Counted from the first letter of the stretch, positions 7,132 through 16,318 are shown. The stretch: DNA of 64,000 bases from Nitrospirota bacterium (GCA_002737345.1 NSIK01000010.1:222906-286905); one strand, 5' to 3'. The notes: generated by a model not told the origin, from the sequence alone. Numbers and translations: made by a program.

Positions 7132-10100
7132 ATGTTTTTGTCACGTAGGCAGTTTTTAAAAGTCTCCGTGGGGACAGTCGCCGCAGTCGCGGTGGCGGAC
7201 AAAGTCCTGGCGTTGACCGCGCTTCAGCCAGTCATCGAAGTGGGTAATCCCTTGGGCGATTATCCGGATCGGTCGTGGGAACGTGTCTATCACGACCAGT
7301 ATCGTTACGATTCGTCGTTTACCTGGTGTTGTTCGCCGAACGACACGCACGCCTGCCGCATCCGGGCCTTCGTCCGAAACGGTGTGGTCATGCGGGTCGA
7401 GCAGAACTACGACCATCAGACGTACGAAGATCTCTACGGCAACCGCGGAACGTTCGCGCACAATCCGCGCATGTGCTTAAAGGGATTTACCTTCCATCGC
7501 CGTGTTTATGGCCCCTATCGCTTGAAGGGCCCCTTGATGCGGAAGGGCTGGAAGGAATGGATGGATGCCGGCTCGCCGGAGCTGACGCCAGAAACGAAGC
7601 GGAAGTACAAGTTCGATAGCCGCTTTCTGGACGACATGCTGCGCGTGTCCTGGGACACGGCCTTCACCTATGCCGCTAAGGCGATGATCGTCATTGCCAC
7701 GCGGTACAGCGGTGAAGCTGGAGCCCGTCGCCTCCGTGAGCAGGGTTATGCGCCGGAAATGATCGAAATGATGAAGGGCGCGGGAACGCGCACCTTCAAG
7801 CATCGCGCTGGTATGCCGGTCCTCGGTATCATCGGCAAGATGGGCAACACCAGAATGAACGGTGGCGTGAATGCGTTGCTGGACACCTGGATTCGCAAAG
7901 TCAGCCCGGATCAGGCACAGGGCGGCCGGTATTGGTCGAACTACACCTGGCACGGCGACCAGAACCCCGCCCACCCGTTTTGGTGCGGCGCCCAGGGTTC
8001 CGACATCGACTTGTCCGACATGCGCTTCTCCAAGCTGAACACCAGCTGGGGTAAGAACTTCGTCGAAAACAAGATGCCGGAAGCGCACTGGAAGTTGGAA
8101 TGTATCGAACGCGGCGCCCGGGTCGTGGTCATCACGCCTGAGTACAACCCGACCGCCTACCGCGCCGATTACTGGATGCCGTTGCGACCTGCGTCGGACG
8201 GTGCCATTTTCTTGGGCGCCATGAAGATCATCGTCGATGAGAACATGCACGACGTGGACTTCTTGAAGGGGTACACCGATTCGCCGGTGCTCGTTCGTAC
8301 GGACACCCTGCAGTTCCTGGACCCGCGCGAGGTGGTGGCGGACTACCAGTTCCCTGACTTCTCGAAGAGCTACTCGGGCCGCGTGCAGTCCTTGAAGCCG
8401 GAAGGCATTGCGCGGCTTGGTGGCATGATGGTCTGGGATTTGAACAAGAAGGCCGCTGTGCCGCTCCATCGTGAGCAGGTCGGCTGGCATTATCAGAATA
8501 GCGGCATCGATGCAGCCCTTACCGGGACCTACCGGGTGAAGTTGCTCAATGGCCGTGAAATTGACGCGATGCCGGTTTGGCAGATGTACTTGGTGCATTT
8601 CCAGGATTACGACCTGGACACCTGTCATCAGATTTGCCGGACGCCAAAGGACCTCCTGGTCCGTTGGGCGCGTGACTCAGGTTCGATCAAGCCTGCCGCC
8701 ATCCATAACGGCGAAGGTACGAACCACTATTTCCATCAGACCATCAACTCCCGCGGCGCCGCGATGGTGCTCATCGTCACCGGCAACGTCGGGAAGTTCG
8801 GCACCGGGCAGCATACCTGGGCCGGTAACTACAAGGCTGGTACCTGGACGGCAACGCCCTGGTCCGGTGCGGGTATTGCCGTGCACACGGGTGAGGATCC
8901 ATTCAATATCACGTTGGATCCGAACGCGCACGGTAAGGAAATCAAGACCAAGTCGTATTACTACGGCGAGGAAGTCGGTTACTGGAACCACGGCGACACC
9001 GCCCTGATCGTCAATACCCCGAAGTACGGGCGTAAGGTGTTCACGGGCAAGACGCACATGCCGACGCCGAGCAAGTTCCGCTGGGTGGTCAACGTGAACG
9101 TGCTCAACAACGCCAAGCACCATTACGACATGGTGCGCAACGTCGACCCGAACATCGAGACCCTGATCACTCAGGACATCGAGATGACCTCGGATGTGAA
9201 TCACAACGATATCGCCTTCGCGGCGAATTCGTGGATGGAGTTCACCTATCCGGAAATGACCGTCACGGTATCCAATCCGTGGGTGCAGATCTGGAAGGGC
9301 GGTATCCGGCCCTTGTACGACACTCGTAACGACCTCGATTCGTTCGCAGGCGTTGCGGCCAAGTTGTCGGACATGACCGGCGACAAGCGTATGCGCGATT
9401 ACTTCAAGTTCGTCTACGAAAACCGCGTGGACGTCTATGCGCAGCGCATGCTCGATGCCTCCAGCACCTTCTACGGCTACAGCGCAGACGTCATGCTGAA
9501 GTCGGAAAAAGGCTGGATGGTCATGGTTCGGACCTATCCGCGCACCCCATTCTGGGAAGAGACCAACGAGTCGAAGCCTATGTGGACGCGGACTGGCCGG
9601 TACGAAAATTACCGGACCGAGCCCGAGGCGATCGAATACGGCGAAAACTTCATCTCTCACCGTGAGGGAACGGAAGCGACACCGTATCTGCCGAACGCCA
9701 TCATGACAAGCAACCCGTACGTCCGTCCGGACGACTACGGTATTCCGATCACGGCGCAGCACCATGACGACAAGACGGTGCGTAACATCAAGTTGCCGTG
9801 GGCGGAAATCAAGCGGCACAGCAACCCGTTGTGGGAGAAGGGGTACCAGTTCTACTGTGTCACTCCGAAGACCCGGCATCGGGTGCACAGCCAATGGTCG
9901 GTGAACGACTGGGTGCAGATTTATGAGTCGAACTTCGGCGATCCGTACCGCATGGACAAGCGGACGCCTGGTGTCGGCGAACACCAGTTGCATATCAATC
10001 CGCAGGCGGCGAAAGACCGCGGCATCAACGACGGCGACTACGTCTACGTAGACGGTAACCCGGTGGACCGGCCCTATCGTGGCTGGAAGCCGTCGGATCC

Positions 10101-10569
10101 GTACTATAAGGTGGCGCGCCTCATGATCCGCGCGAAGTACAACCCGGCCTATCCGTATCACGTGACGATGGCGAAGCACGCACCGTACGTGTCCACGCCG
10201 AAGTCAGTCAAAGGCCACGAGACGCGCCCAGACGGACGCGCCATCGCGGTGGACACCGGGTATCAGTCCAACTTCCGGTATGGGGCCCAACAGTCCTTTA
10301 CCAGAAACTGGTTGATGCCGATGCACCAGCTTGACTCGTTACCGGGCAAACACGCTATCGCTTGGAAGTTCAAGTGGGGCTATCAGGTCGACCACCATGC
10401 GATCAACACGGTACCGAAGGAATGTCTCATCCGTATCACCAAGGCGGAAGACGGCGGCATCGGCGCTCGTGGTCCATGGGAGCCGGTCCGGACCGGATTT
10501 ACACCGGGGCAAGAGAACGAGTTCATGATCAAGTGGCTCAAAGGCGAACACATCAAGATCAAGGTGTAA
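7132..10569 (+). CDS. nxrA: nitrite oxidoreductase alpha (catalytic) subunit NxrA
   Basis: Catalytic subunit of nitrite oxidoreductase, oxidising nitrite to nitrate and feeding two electrons to NxrB; in Nitrospira it faces the periplasm. The start is ATG 7132, preceded by TAGGAGGTG (7118-7126); a GTG at 7123 overlaps that ribosome-binding site and is rejected. The 1145-residue protein opens with a Tat signal (SRRQFLK, then a hydrophobic stretch). Cys66, Cys67, Cys75 and Cys115, with His73, lie in the N-terminal iron-sulfur region. Asp276 in TWHGDQNPAHP aligns with the molybdenum-ligating Asp of NarG-type enzymes. The family is the type II DMSO reductases with Mo-bis-MGD. It is followed by nxrB in one unit; no nxrC is adjacent. 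Confidence 0.97.
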   Translation: MFLSRRQFLKVSVGTVAAVAVADKVLALTALQPVIEVGNPLGDYPDRSWERVYHDQYRYDSSFTWCCSPNDTHACRIRAFVRNGVVMRVEQNYDHQTYEDLYGNRGTFAHNPRMCLKGFTFHRRVYGPYRLKGPLMRKGWKEWMDAGSPELTPETKRKYKFDSRFLDDMLRVSWDTAFTYAAKAMIVIATRYSGEAGARRLREQGYAPEMIEMMKGAGTRTFKHRAGMPVLGIIGKMGNTRMNGGVNALLDTWIRKVSPDQAQGGRYWSNYTWHGDQNPAHPFWCGAQGSDIDLSDMRFSKLNTSWGKNFVENKMPEAHWKLECIERGARVVVITPEYNPTAYRADYWMPLRPASDGAIFLGAMKIIVDENMHDVDFLKGYTDSPVLVRTDTLQFLDPREVVADYQFPDFSKSYSGRVQSLKPEGIARLGGMMVWDLNKKAAVPLHREQVGWHYQNSGIDAALTGTYRVKLLNGREIDAMPVWQMYLVHFQDYDLDTCHQICRTPKDLLVRWARDSGSIKPAAIHNGEGTNHYFHQTINSRGAAMVLIVTGNVGKFGTGQHTWAGNYKAGTWTATPWSGAGIAVHTGEDPFNITLDPNAHGKEIKTKSYYYGEEVGYWNHGDTALIVNTPKYGRKVFTGKTHMPTPSKFRWVVNVNVLNNAKHHYDMVRNVDPNIETLITQDIEMTSDVNHNDIAFAANSWMEFTYPEMTVTVSNPWVQIWKGGIRPLYDTRNDLDSFAGVAAKLSDMTGDKRMRDYFKFVYENRVDVYAQRMLDASSTFYGYSADVMLKSEKGWMVMVRTYPRTPFWEETNESKPMWTRTGRYENYRTEPEAIEYGENFISHREGTEATPYLPNAIMTSNPYVRPDDYGIPITAQHHDDKTVRNIKLPWAEIKRHSNPLWEKGYQFYCVTPKTRHRVHSQWSVNDWVQIYESNFGDPYRMDKRTPGVGEHQLHINPQAAKDRGINDGDYVYVDGNPVDRPYRGWKPSDPYYKVARLMIRAKYNPAYPYHVTMAKHAPYVSTPKSVKGHETRPDGRAIAVDTGYQSNFRYGAQQSFTRNWLMPMHQLDSLPGKHAIAWKFKWGYQVDHHAINTVPKECLIRITKAEDGGIGARGPWEPVRTGFTPGQENEFMIKWLKGEHIKIKV

Positions 10570-10654
10570 GGGTCGCACAACTTGGACCGTGACGATGATG
10601 TATCGCTAATGAGATGCACGAATAAACTGATCATGACCACAAGGAGGATTGACA

Positions 10655-11944
10655 ATGCCTGAAGTATATAACTGGCAACTGGGGCGGAAGATGCTGTATC
10701 CCTACGAGGAACGGCATCCGAAGTGGCAGTTTGCCTTCGTGTTTAACATCAACCGGTGCTTGGCCTGTCAGACCTGTTCGATGGCAGACAAGTCCACCTG
10801 GCTCTTCTCGAAGGGTCAGGAATACATGTGGTGGAACAACGTGGAAACCAAGCCGTACGGGGGGTACCCACAGTTCTACGACGTGAAGATCACCCAGCTC
10901 ATCGAGCAGGTGAATCCGGGTGGCCAGGTGTGGAATGTTCGTGTCGGACGGAAGCACCATGCGCCGTACGGCGTGTTCGAAGGCATGACCATTTTCGACG
11001 CGGGTGCCAAAGTGGGCCAGGCGGCGATCGGGTACATTCCGACGGACCAAGAGTGGCGGTTCGTGAACATCTATGAGGATACGGCGACCTCGATGCGGGC
11101 CCTTGTGGAAGGCGTCGACAAGACCGGATTCTCACGGGACGAACCGTGGAAGATGACGGGCAGCAGTCTGCCGGAGCATGAAACGTTCTTTTTCTATCTC
11201 CAGCGGATTTGCAACCACTGCACGTATCCAGGCTGCTTGGCGGCCTGCCCGCGGAAGGCGATTTACAAGAGACCCGAAGACGGGATCGTGTTGATCGACC
11301 AGAACCGGTGCCGCGGGTACAAGAAGTGCGTGGAGCAGTGCCCATACAAGAAGCCGATGTATCGTGGAACCACACGCGTGTCTGAAAAGTGCATTGCGTG
11401 CTATCCGCGCATTGAAGGTAAAGACCCGTTGACGGGCGGCGAGCCGATGGAAACGCGTTGTATGGCAGCCTGCGTCGGAAAGATCCGGATGCAGAGCCTG
11501 ATGCGCGTCGGCGAAGACGGCCTGTGGGCGGAAGACCGGTGGCACCCGCTCTACTACGCGATTCGCGTGGAGCAGGTGGCGCTCCCATTGTATCCACAGT
11601 GGGGCACCGAGCCCAACGGCTTCTACATCCCACCGCGGCACAGCCCTCGTGGGTATGCGCGGCAGATGTTCGGCCCGGGCGTCGACAATGCCATCGAGAA
11701 GTATCTCGTGCCTAGCCGTGAGCTGTTGGCGGTCCTCCAGCTGTGGAGAGCCAGCCAGCAGATCATCTTCCGGTACGATGTCATTCCTGGTCCGAAAGTG
11801 TTCGAGACCCAGATCCACGGTAAGCGTTTCGAGATGTACAACGATACCGTGCTGGGCTTCAACAAGTCGGGTAAGGAAGTGGCGCGTATTCAGGTCGAAG
11901 AGCCGATCTACATTCGGCCGGCCGAGCGCGTAACCTGGCTGTAA
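10655..11944 (+). CDS. nxrB: nitrite oxidoreductase beta (iron-sulfur) subunit NxrB
   Basis: Electron-transfer subunit of 429 residues, the length known for Nitrospira NxrB. The start is ATG 10655 behind AAGGAGG (10641-10647); an upstream in-frame TTG at 10649 would overlap that site. Four cysteine groups are visible: CLACQTC (C35, C38, C41), CNHCTYPGCLAACP, CRGYKKCVEQCP, and CIACYP with a later CMAAC. They are expected to hold three [4Fe-4S] clusters and one [3Fe-4S] cluster, as in NarH-like subunits. There is no signal peptide of its own, so export together with NxrA by Tat is inferred. The gene lies 85 bases after nxrA and ends at a strong terminator. Confidence 0.97.
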   Translation: MPEVYNWQLGRKMLYPYEERHPKWQFAFVFNINRCLACQTCSMADKSTWLFSKGQEYMWWNNVETKPYGGYPQFYDVKITQLIEQVNPGGQVWNVRVGRKHHAPYGVFEGMTIFDAGAKVGQAAIGYIPTDQEWRFVNIYEDTATSMRALVEGVDKTGFSRDEPWKMTGSSLPEHETFFFYLQRICNHCTYPGCLAACPRKAIYKRPEDGIVLIDQNRCRGYKKCVEQCPYKKPMYRGTTRVSEKCIACYPRIEGKDPLTGGEPMETRCMAACVGKIRMQSLMRVGEDGLWAEDRWHPLYYAIRVEQVALPLYPQWGTEPNGFYIPPRHSPRGYARQMFGPGVDNAIEKYLVPSRELLAVLQLWRASQQIIFRYDVIPGPKVFETQIHGKRFEMYNDTVLGFNKSGKEVARIQVEEPIYIRPAERVTWL

Positions 11945-11969
11945 GTTTCAGCTAAGGGTCGCTTCATGG

Positions 11970-11999
11970 GGGGCGGGGTTCCTTCGGGGACTCCGCCCC
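11970..11999 (+). terminator. rho-independent terminator after nxrB
   Basis: A GC-rich stem (GGGGCGGGGTTCC pairing with GGGACTCCGCCCC) closes on a TTCG tetraloop and is followed by TTCTGTTT. It starts 25 bases after the nxrB stop and ends the nxrAB unit. Confidence 0.8.
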
Positions 12000-12070
12000 T
12001 TCTGTTTGGCCCACGTCTTCCTGGGCCGCATCGGTCTTTCGGCTCAATTCTCTCTGCTCCTTCTGCGCAC

Positions 12071-12099
12071 TTGACGTTCCTGAGAGGGTTCAGTAGAGT
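12071..12099 (+). promoter_or_regulatory. sigma-70-type promoter candidate for the gene at 12150
   Basis: TTGACG (12071-12076) and TAGAGT (12094-12099) are 17 bases apart. Transcription from here would begin near 12106, which argues against the TTG at 12099 and for GTG 12150 as the start of the following gene. Confidence 0.4.
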
Positions 12100-12149
12100 T
12101 GAAAGCGCATAAGAATCCTTCTCCATACCAAGTCTGGGGTATCATCAGC

Positions 12150-12479
12150 GTGACCTCTCCTCAGCAGCAGCCAGTCACATTTGCTGCCCAAGCCATACCT
12201 TTCGACGAGTTTCTGGCCTCGGGGAAACTTCCGGGCGGGTACCTCGCCAGCGAATATATCGCACAGCAATTTGTCGAGCGTCTCGTGCATTATGTGTTGA
12301 GTGTTCCGGCTGGCAGTTACACGATGGCTCAATTGAGCCATCTCCTTGAGCAGCTCGATCCCCGCGCCCAGGTGTTCTTCTTCAAGCGTCTCAAAGAGAC
12401 CAGCCCCGAGAGCCTCAAAGATTTTGCCCCGCTCTATTACGGCTTTATGAACGAGTTTCACTCGCTCTTGTTTACCTAG
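12150..12479 (+). CDS. hypothetical protein downstream of nxrAB
   Basis: Protein of 109 residues from GTG 12150. An in-frame TTG at 12099 would add 17 residues but overlaps the promoter hexamer. It is mostly helical with hydrophobic patches (YLASEYIAQQFVERLVHYVL) and an aromatic C-terminus (FAPLYYGFMNEFHSLLF). There are no cysteines, no signal peptide and no motif I recognise. It is separated from nxrB by a terminator and has its own promoter candidate, so a role in nitrite oxidation is not implied by operon structure. Confidence 0.65.
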   Translation: MTSPQQQPVTFAAQAIPFDEFLASGKLPGGYLASEYIAQQFVERLVHYVLSVPAGSYTMAQLSHLLEQLDPRAQVFFFKRLKETSPESLKDFAPLYYGFMNEFHSLLFT

Positions 12480-12495
12480 CTGGACAACTTTCCCC

Positions 12496-12523
12496 TTGTT
12501 GTCAGGGTATTCTCATGTATAAT
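12496..12523 (+). promoter_or_regulatory. sigma-70-type promoter for the gene at 12556
   Basis: TTGTTG (12496-12501) and a perfect TATAAT (12518-12523) are separated by 16 bases. The start would fall near 12530, followed by AAAAGGAGCGAC before ATG 12556. Confidence 0.6.
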
Positions 12524-12555
12524 TGAGTGGTAAATAACCAGCGAAAAGGAGCGAC

Positions 12556-12927
12556 ATGAATCCTACCCTACAGCGAGCCGTAAGAAGCTTTTACAACCTC
12601 ATTTATGAAGCCCAGACCTTTGCCACCACGATGTCACGCATTGACGCGGGCGAGCAGGAGCATTATTCTGGACGCATTGAAGGGCTCAACTGGGTCCTTG
12701 ATCGCTGCCAGGAACTCGAGGATATGGATGCCAATCTGACCGCTTCATCCCTTCAGCGAGTCCTCACAGAAGTGAAATCCGATCTTGATCACGAACTGTC
12801 CGTGCAGCGCCGTGAAAAAGGGCGTCGGGCAGATGGTCGAGAGGAAGCCCTGAACTTTGTTGCTGATTATCTGTCCAGTCTGATTACAGCAACCGAGATT
12901 GAGTCAGCCAAGGCGCCGGCCGCATAG
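12556..12927 (+). CDS. small helical hypothetical protein
   Basis: Cytoplasmic protein of 123 residues with a clear ribosome-binding site (AAAAGGAG) before the ATG and its own TATAAT promoter. The composition is charged and helical (RRADGREEALNFVADYLSSL, HELSVQRREKG) and coiled-coil-like, with a single cysteine. No domain is recognised. Good initiation signals make it a real gene; the function is unknown. Confidence 0.75.
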   Translation: MNPTLQRAVRSFYNLIYEAQTFATTMSRIDAGEQEHYSGRIEGLNWVLDRCQELEDMDANLTASSLQRVLTEVKSDLDHELSVQRREKGRRADGREEALNFVADYLSSLITATEIESAKAPAA

Positions 12928-12984
12928 CGTCCCGTTTCTGCGCCAGCTCAACCTATCGCCTTCCATGACGCCTGGGTTGTTACT

Positions 12985-13218
12985 ATGATGATGCGAGAAT
13001 GGATTGTGTTCTCGCTGTGCATGGGAGTCGGGGGCCACATCGCCCTTGGCTTCGTGTTGCATGCTCCGGGCCTCTGGCCCTGGAGTAGAGCCTGGCTCTA
13101 CGGCTTGATTAGCGGTCTAGTTGTCTATGGCCTGGTGCAAGGAGCCAGGGGGGCTTGGAAGCTGTTCAGATCCTCTCCGAAACTCCCGCCGAAGAATAGC
13201 TCGCGCGATTCATGGTGA
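12985..13218 (+). CDS. small membrane protein, hypothetical
   Basis: 77-residue ORF with two hydrophobic segments (IVFSLCMGVGGHIALGFVL and LYGLISGLVVYGLVQ) separated by a short Trp/Pro loop, and a basic, Ser/Pro-rich tail. Three ATG codons stand in a row at 12985, 12988 and 12991 and none has a Shine-Dalgarno sequence. The membrane topology is plausible. The family is not recognised. Confidence 0.45.
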   Translation: MMMREWIVFSLCMGVGGHIALGFVLHAPGLWPWSRAWLYGLISGLVVYGLVQGARGAWKLFRSSPKLPPKNSSRDSW

Positions 13219-13251
13219 GCAGGAAAATGTGACGAGGCCAGGCTCTCACCA

Positions 13252-13281
13252 TTGACCGTCACGCAGCCCACCGCGTACAAT
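13252..13281 (+). promoter_or_regulatory. promoter for a predicted leaderless mRNA (gene at 13288)
   Basis: TTGACC (13252-13257), an 18-base spacer and TACAAT (13276-13281) are followed after only 6 bases by GTG 13288. Transcription would begin at or next to the start codon. There is no Shine-Dalgarno sequence. Confidence 0.5.
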
Positions 13282-13287
13282 TCCTCT

Positions 13288-13548
13288 GTGCAAAGACCTC
13301 CGCGTAAACCGCCCACCGCTGGATGGCCGACAGGCATAACCCCTCAGATGCCACGGCCCAGGCCTAGTGCGCCCGAACAGGTAGACCAGTTTGGGTCTCT
13401 CAATGCATCCCTGCTCTACTGCCCGCAATGCCGGGTCGCGACTCCGACGCGAGAGCGGCTGCTCCTCGTGCTCCCGACCGGCAATCTCTACGAATATCGC
13501 TGCCAACATTGTGGAACTTCGACCGGCTCCAAGACCGCGAACCAATAA
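13288..13548 (+). CDS. zinc-ribbon protein, hypothetical
   Basis: Protein of 86 residues from GTG 13288. That start is chosen because it sits 6 bases after a promoter -10 hexamer; a TTG at 13252 coincides with the -35 element. The first 40 residues are Pro/Arg-rich. The second half has two CxxC knuckles, CPQC and CQHC, about 30 residues apart, a typical zinc ribbon or rubredoxin-like knuckle. Function unknown. Confidence 0.6.
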   Translation: MQRPPRKPPTAGWPTGITPQMPRPRPSAPEQVDQFGSLNASLLYCPQCRVATPTRERLLLVLPTGNLYEYRCQHCGTSTGSKTANQ

Positions 13549-13676
13549 GCGATCATGACCGTTGTCGATATGAGATGTCGTGCGATTGCTCATGCCTACG
13601 CACGGGTAAAGTCAGGAGGGGGCCGTGGTGAATGGGGTCTGTGCGGTAGGATCTGCGGGGAAGTCGGCCTGTCAGG

Positions 13677-13961
13677 TCAAGCCTGCAAGGGAATGCCTTC
13701 CTCGATGAGAATGACGGGGATATTTTCACGAATAGGGTAGAGCATCGTGCGGTCGCTTCGGATCAATCCCCCGTCGAGGGGTTCCGTGACCAGCTTGTTG
13801 GCTTTATTCTTCAATTGTCCTCGGCGCACCGCTTCGTTCAGCGTGGCAATCAAGGCTTCGTCAGCCAAACTCACGTCCTGCTTGGTGTCTGGGCAACAGA
13901 GAATAGCCAGGAGGTCCTTGTCGATAATGACTGGACGACGTGCTTCCGCATGTTCTGCCAT
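13677..13961 (-). CDS. Trm112/YcaR-family protein
   Basis: Protein of 94 residues of the Trm112-like (UPF0434) family. IDKDLLAILCCPDTKQDVSL forms the N-terminal zinc-knuckle-like part. DGGLIRSDRTMLYPIRENIPVIL is the conserved C-terminal block. Bacterial members are small cytoplasmic proteins of uncertain role, while eukaryotic Trm112 activates methyltransferases. An AAGGGGG ribosome-binding site precedes the ATG. Here the motif reads CCPDTK, so only part of the usual cysteine set is present. Confidence 0.85.
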   Translation of the reverse strand: MAEHAEARRPVIIDKDLLAILCCPDTKQDVSLADEALIATLNEAVRRGQLKNKANKLVTEPLDGGLIRSDRTMLYPIRENIPVILIEEGIPLQA

Positions 13962-14108
13962 AACGCCCCCTTGTGAGCTAGACCGGCAATACGTGTACAG
14001 AATAGATCGCCGGTATCAGTGAGGTCAAGCCTCGCCGTTTTCTCTATTTTGCTGCTGGTTTCTGCTACAATTCGTTTCGCCTGATCGTGGCGAGGGAGGT
14101 AAGCGGCG

Positions 14109-14726
14109 ATGTCGAAGAGTCTGTGGACATATTCCATCGCAGGCCTGCTGCTGCTCGTGCCCGCCTGGGCCACATTTTTGATCCTGTTTACGCTGTTTCA
14201 CGCGCTGAACGAGTTGCGCATCAATCTTCCCTGGGCCATTGAGGCCCGGCAGATTCCCGGGCTCAGCCTCACTTTATTTTTTACCCTCGTTCTTGCCATT
14301 GGTGCCCTCGCCACCCATGTAATCGGGCGGCGCGTCATCGCCAAGATGGAGCGATGGATCGAACAGGTTCCCCTCGTTCGCAGCGTCTACATGATCTTCA
14401 AAGGGATGACCGATCTATTAAATTTCCGTTCGCGCTTCGGGCGCAGCACGGTGGTGGCCTTTCCCTTTCCTCGCAACGGTCTCTGGGCGCTTGGATTTGT
14501 TATGGGGATCGCTCCGCCCTCCTTGCAAGTTGCGTCGGCCGCAACCCTGCTCATGGTCTTCGTGCCGACCGCCATCCATCCCTTTACCGGCTTCCTCGCC
14601 TTTATCCCGCAGTCGCAGGTCCGCCCGATCAATCTGTCAGCGGAGGAGGCCATGAAGATGGAGTTTACCGCCGGCCTATACAAACCGGCAGCTGGATGGT
14701 TGCAAGCCCTGAAGGCTACAGTCTGA
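14109..14726 (+). CDS. DUF502-family inner-membrane protein
   Basis: Membrane protein of 205 residues. Two strong hydrophobic segments open the protein (IAGLLLLVPAWATFLILFTLF and LSLTLFFTLVLAIGALATHVIG). Family blocks follow: VPLVRSVYMIFKGMTDLL, VAFPFPRNGLWALGFVMG, and a late membrane segment followed by VPTAIHPFTGFLAFIP. GAGGGAGGT precedes the ATG. The next gene begins 5 bases after the stop, so they probably share a transcript. Function unknown. Confidence 0.87.
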   Translation: MSKSLWTYSIAGLLLLVPAWATFLILFTLFHALNELRINLPWAIEARQIPGLSLTLFFTLVLAIGALATHVIGRRVIAKMERWIEQVPLVRSVYMIFKGMTDLLNFRSRFGRSTVVAFPFPRNGLWALGFVMGIAPPSLQVASAATLLMVFVPTAIHPFTGFLAFIPQSQVRPINLSAEEAMKMEFTAGLYKPAAGWLQALKATV

Positions 14727-14731
14727 CTCTT

Positions 14732-15253
14732 ATGCCGATATTCGAACCCCTCACGGTCCGACTCGCCAGGCCGGATGATGCGGCTACGATCGCCTTATTT
14801 AGCGCAGCCATGGCGCTTGAAACGGAAAATCGCCGCCTCGATCTCGACCGTCTGCAGGCCGGAACCGTCGCTCTCCTGGACTCTTCCGAGCGGGGCTTCT
14901 TTATGGTTGCAGAGCTGGAGCAGGCTGGCCAGCGAGTATTGCTGGGGCAGTTGATGATTACCTATGAATGGAGCGATTGGCGTAATGGCGTCTTCTGGTG
15001 GATTCAGAGTGTGTACGTGGATCAAGCCTGGCGCCGCCAAAACGTTTTTCGCCGGATGCATGAAGCGGTGATGGCCCTCGCCAAGACCAGTTCGAACGTC
15101 TGCGGGGTCCGCCTGTACGTCGAAGAGCATAACAGCACGGCGCAGGCGGTGTACCGTCGAGTGGGACTCACTCGGTCATCCTATGCCATCTTTGAAACAG
15201 ATTTTGTTCTTGTTCGTTCGAAGGGTCTGGAGGATTGTCCGAACGAAGCCTAG
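14732..15253 (+). CDS. GNAT-family N-acetyltransferase
   Basis: Cytoplasmic acetyltransferase of 173 residues starting at ATG 14732, five bases after the DUF502 stop. The longer open frame from 14354 overlaps DUF502 and is discarded. GNAT features in order: RLARPDDAATIALFSAAM (first strand and helix), WWIQSVYVDQAWRRQNVFRRMHEAV (strand 4 and the acetyl-CoA-binding loop and helix), VRLYVEEHNSTAQAVYRRVGL (strand 5 and helix 4). The substrate is unknown. Confidence 0.88.
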   Translation: MPIFEPLTVRLARPDDAATIALFSAAMALETENRRLDLDRLQAGTVALLDSSERGFFMVAELEQAGQRVLLGQLMITYEWSDWRNGVFWWIQSVYVDQAWRRQNVFRRMHEAVMALAKTSSNVCGVRLYVEEHNSTAQAVYRRVGLTRSSYAIFETDFVLVRSKGLEDCPNEA

Positions 15254-15278
15254 ATGAACGTACGGGTTATATTGCGAA

Positions 15279-15307
15279 TTGCCGGAAGTCTACGCACCAG
15301 CTATAAT
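15279..15307 (+). promoter_or_regulatory. promoter for a predicted leaderless mRNA (LOG-family gene)
   Basis: TTGCCG (15279-15284), a 17-base spacer and a perfect TATAAT (15302-15307) lie 6 bases before ATG 15314. The geometry places the transcription start at or within a base or two of the ATG. Confidence 0.6.
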
Positions 15308-15313
15308 CGCCCT

Positions 15314-16162
15314 ATGACTTCTCTCCCTGATTCAGATTCGCCGAAAGCAGACGCACAATCTTCTGCCTATCTTCCTGCCTTGCTCGACATGGAATTTCTC
15401 CTGCGGGATGAGCTGCTCGCAATCCGGATCGGGCTTGAAATGCTCAAGCCTGAGCTGATCCAGCGCGAGCATGGTATCCGCTCGACCGTTGCTGTATTCG
15501 GGAGTGCCAGGCTGCAAGAACCGGCCGCCGCTAGAGAAAATCTGAGGCTAAGGGAAGCGGAAGCGGCTAAATCCCCTGCAGATTCTCTTTGCCGGCAGAA
15601 CGTGGCCATTGCCAGGCGGCAGCTCGACCTATCCAAATATTACGACATAGCCCGCGAGTTCAGTAGCCTCGTCTCCTGCGCCTGTCAAATAGACGGGCAA
15701 TGCGACTATGTCGTGGTGACCGGTGGAGGAGGCGGCATCATGGAGGCGGGGAATCGCGGCGCAGCCGATGTGAAGGCCAAATCCATCGGCCTCAATATCA
15801 CCTTGCCTCATGAGCAACATCCCAATCCCTACATTACGCCGGAGCTCTGTTTCCAGTTTCATTACTTCGCGATCCGCAAGATGCATTTCCTGATCAGGGC
15901 CAAGGCGCTGGTGGCGTTCCCCGGAGGATTTGGCACCCTGGACGAACTCTTTGAAACTTTGACGTTGATCCAGACAGGCAAGGTCCAGCATGTGGTCATC
16001 GTCCTCGTTGGACGCGCTTTCTGGGAACGGTTGATCAACTGGAAGATGCTGGTCGAGGAGGGACTGATCGCAGAAAAGGATTTGCGGATTTTTCACTATG
16101 CGGAAACGGCGCAGGAAGCCTGGGACTTGATTGGGCGCCATTATGGCGTGTCTCCCCCATAA
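15314..16162 (+). CDS. LOG-family (TIGR00730-type) nucleotide-processing protein
   Basis: Cytoplasmic protein of 282 residues. ATG 15314 is preferred because a promoter with TATAAT ends 6 bases upstream; ATG 15254 is an alternative that would add 20 residues without any ribosome-binding site. The Rossmann-like LOG fold shows as VVTGGGGGIMEAGNRGA, GLNITLPHEQHPNPYITPELC and the catalytic PGGFGTLDE block with FETLTLIQTGK. The family cleaves nucleoside 5'-monophosphates to base and ribose phosphate (cytokinin-activation type or PpnN type). An inserted N-terminal segment of about 90 charged residues makes it longer than the 190-residue LOG proteins. Confidence 0.88.
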   Translation: MTSLPDSDSPKADAQSSAYLPALLDMEFLLRDELLAIRIGLEMLKPELIQREHGIRSTVAVFGSARLQEPAAARENLRLREAEAAKSPADSLCRQNVAIARRQLDLSKYYDIAREFSSLVSCACQIDGQCDYVVVTGGGGGIMEAGNRGAADVKAKSIGLNITLPHEQHPNPYITPELCFQFHYFAIRKMHFLIRAKALVAFPGGFGTLDELFETLTLIQTGKVQHVVIVLVGRAFWERLINWKMLVEEGLIAEKDLRIFHYAETAQEAWDLIGRHYGVSPP

Positions 16163-16318
16163 AGCTCTCTTTCCACGGCCCAACCCAATCCGTCACCGGG
16201 AGCCGCCATATGGTTGGATTGCCCGATGGTGAAGAGAAGCAGGCGCTGTCAATGGCCGCAGCCATTCAGGCGGAACATGCCTAGATCGAAGTCACGGTCC
16301 CTCACGTTGGATCAAGCC

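Noticed and set aside
7477-8628. 383-codon ORF antisense to nxrA
   Set aside because: Same reasoning: it is the complement of a conserved catalytic gene.
8677-10179. 500-codon ORF antisense to nxrA
   Set aside because: It mirrors nxrA codon bias, is His/Val/Arg-rich without motifs, and has no initiation signals.
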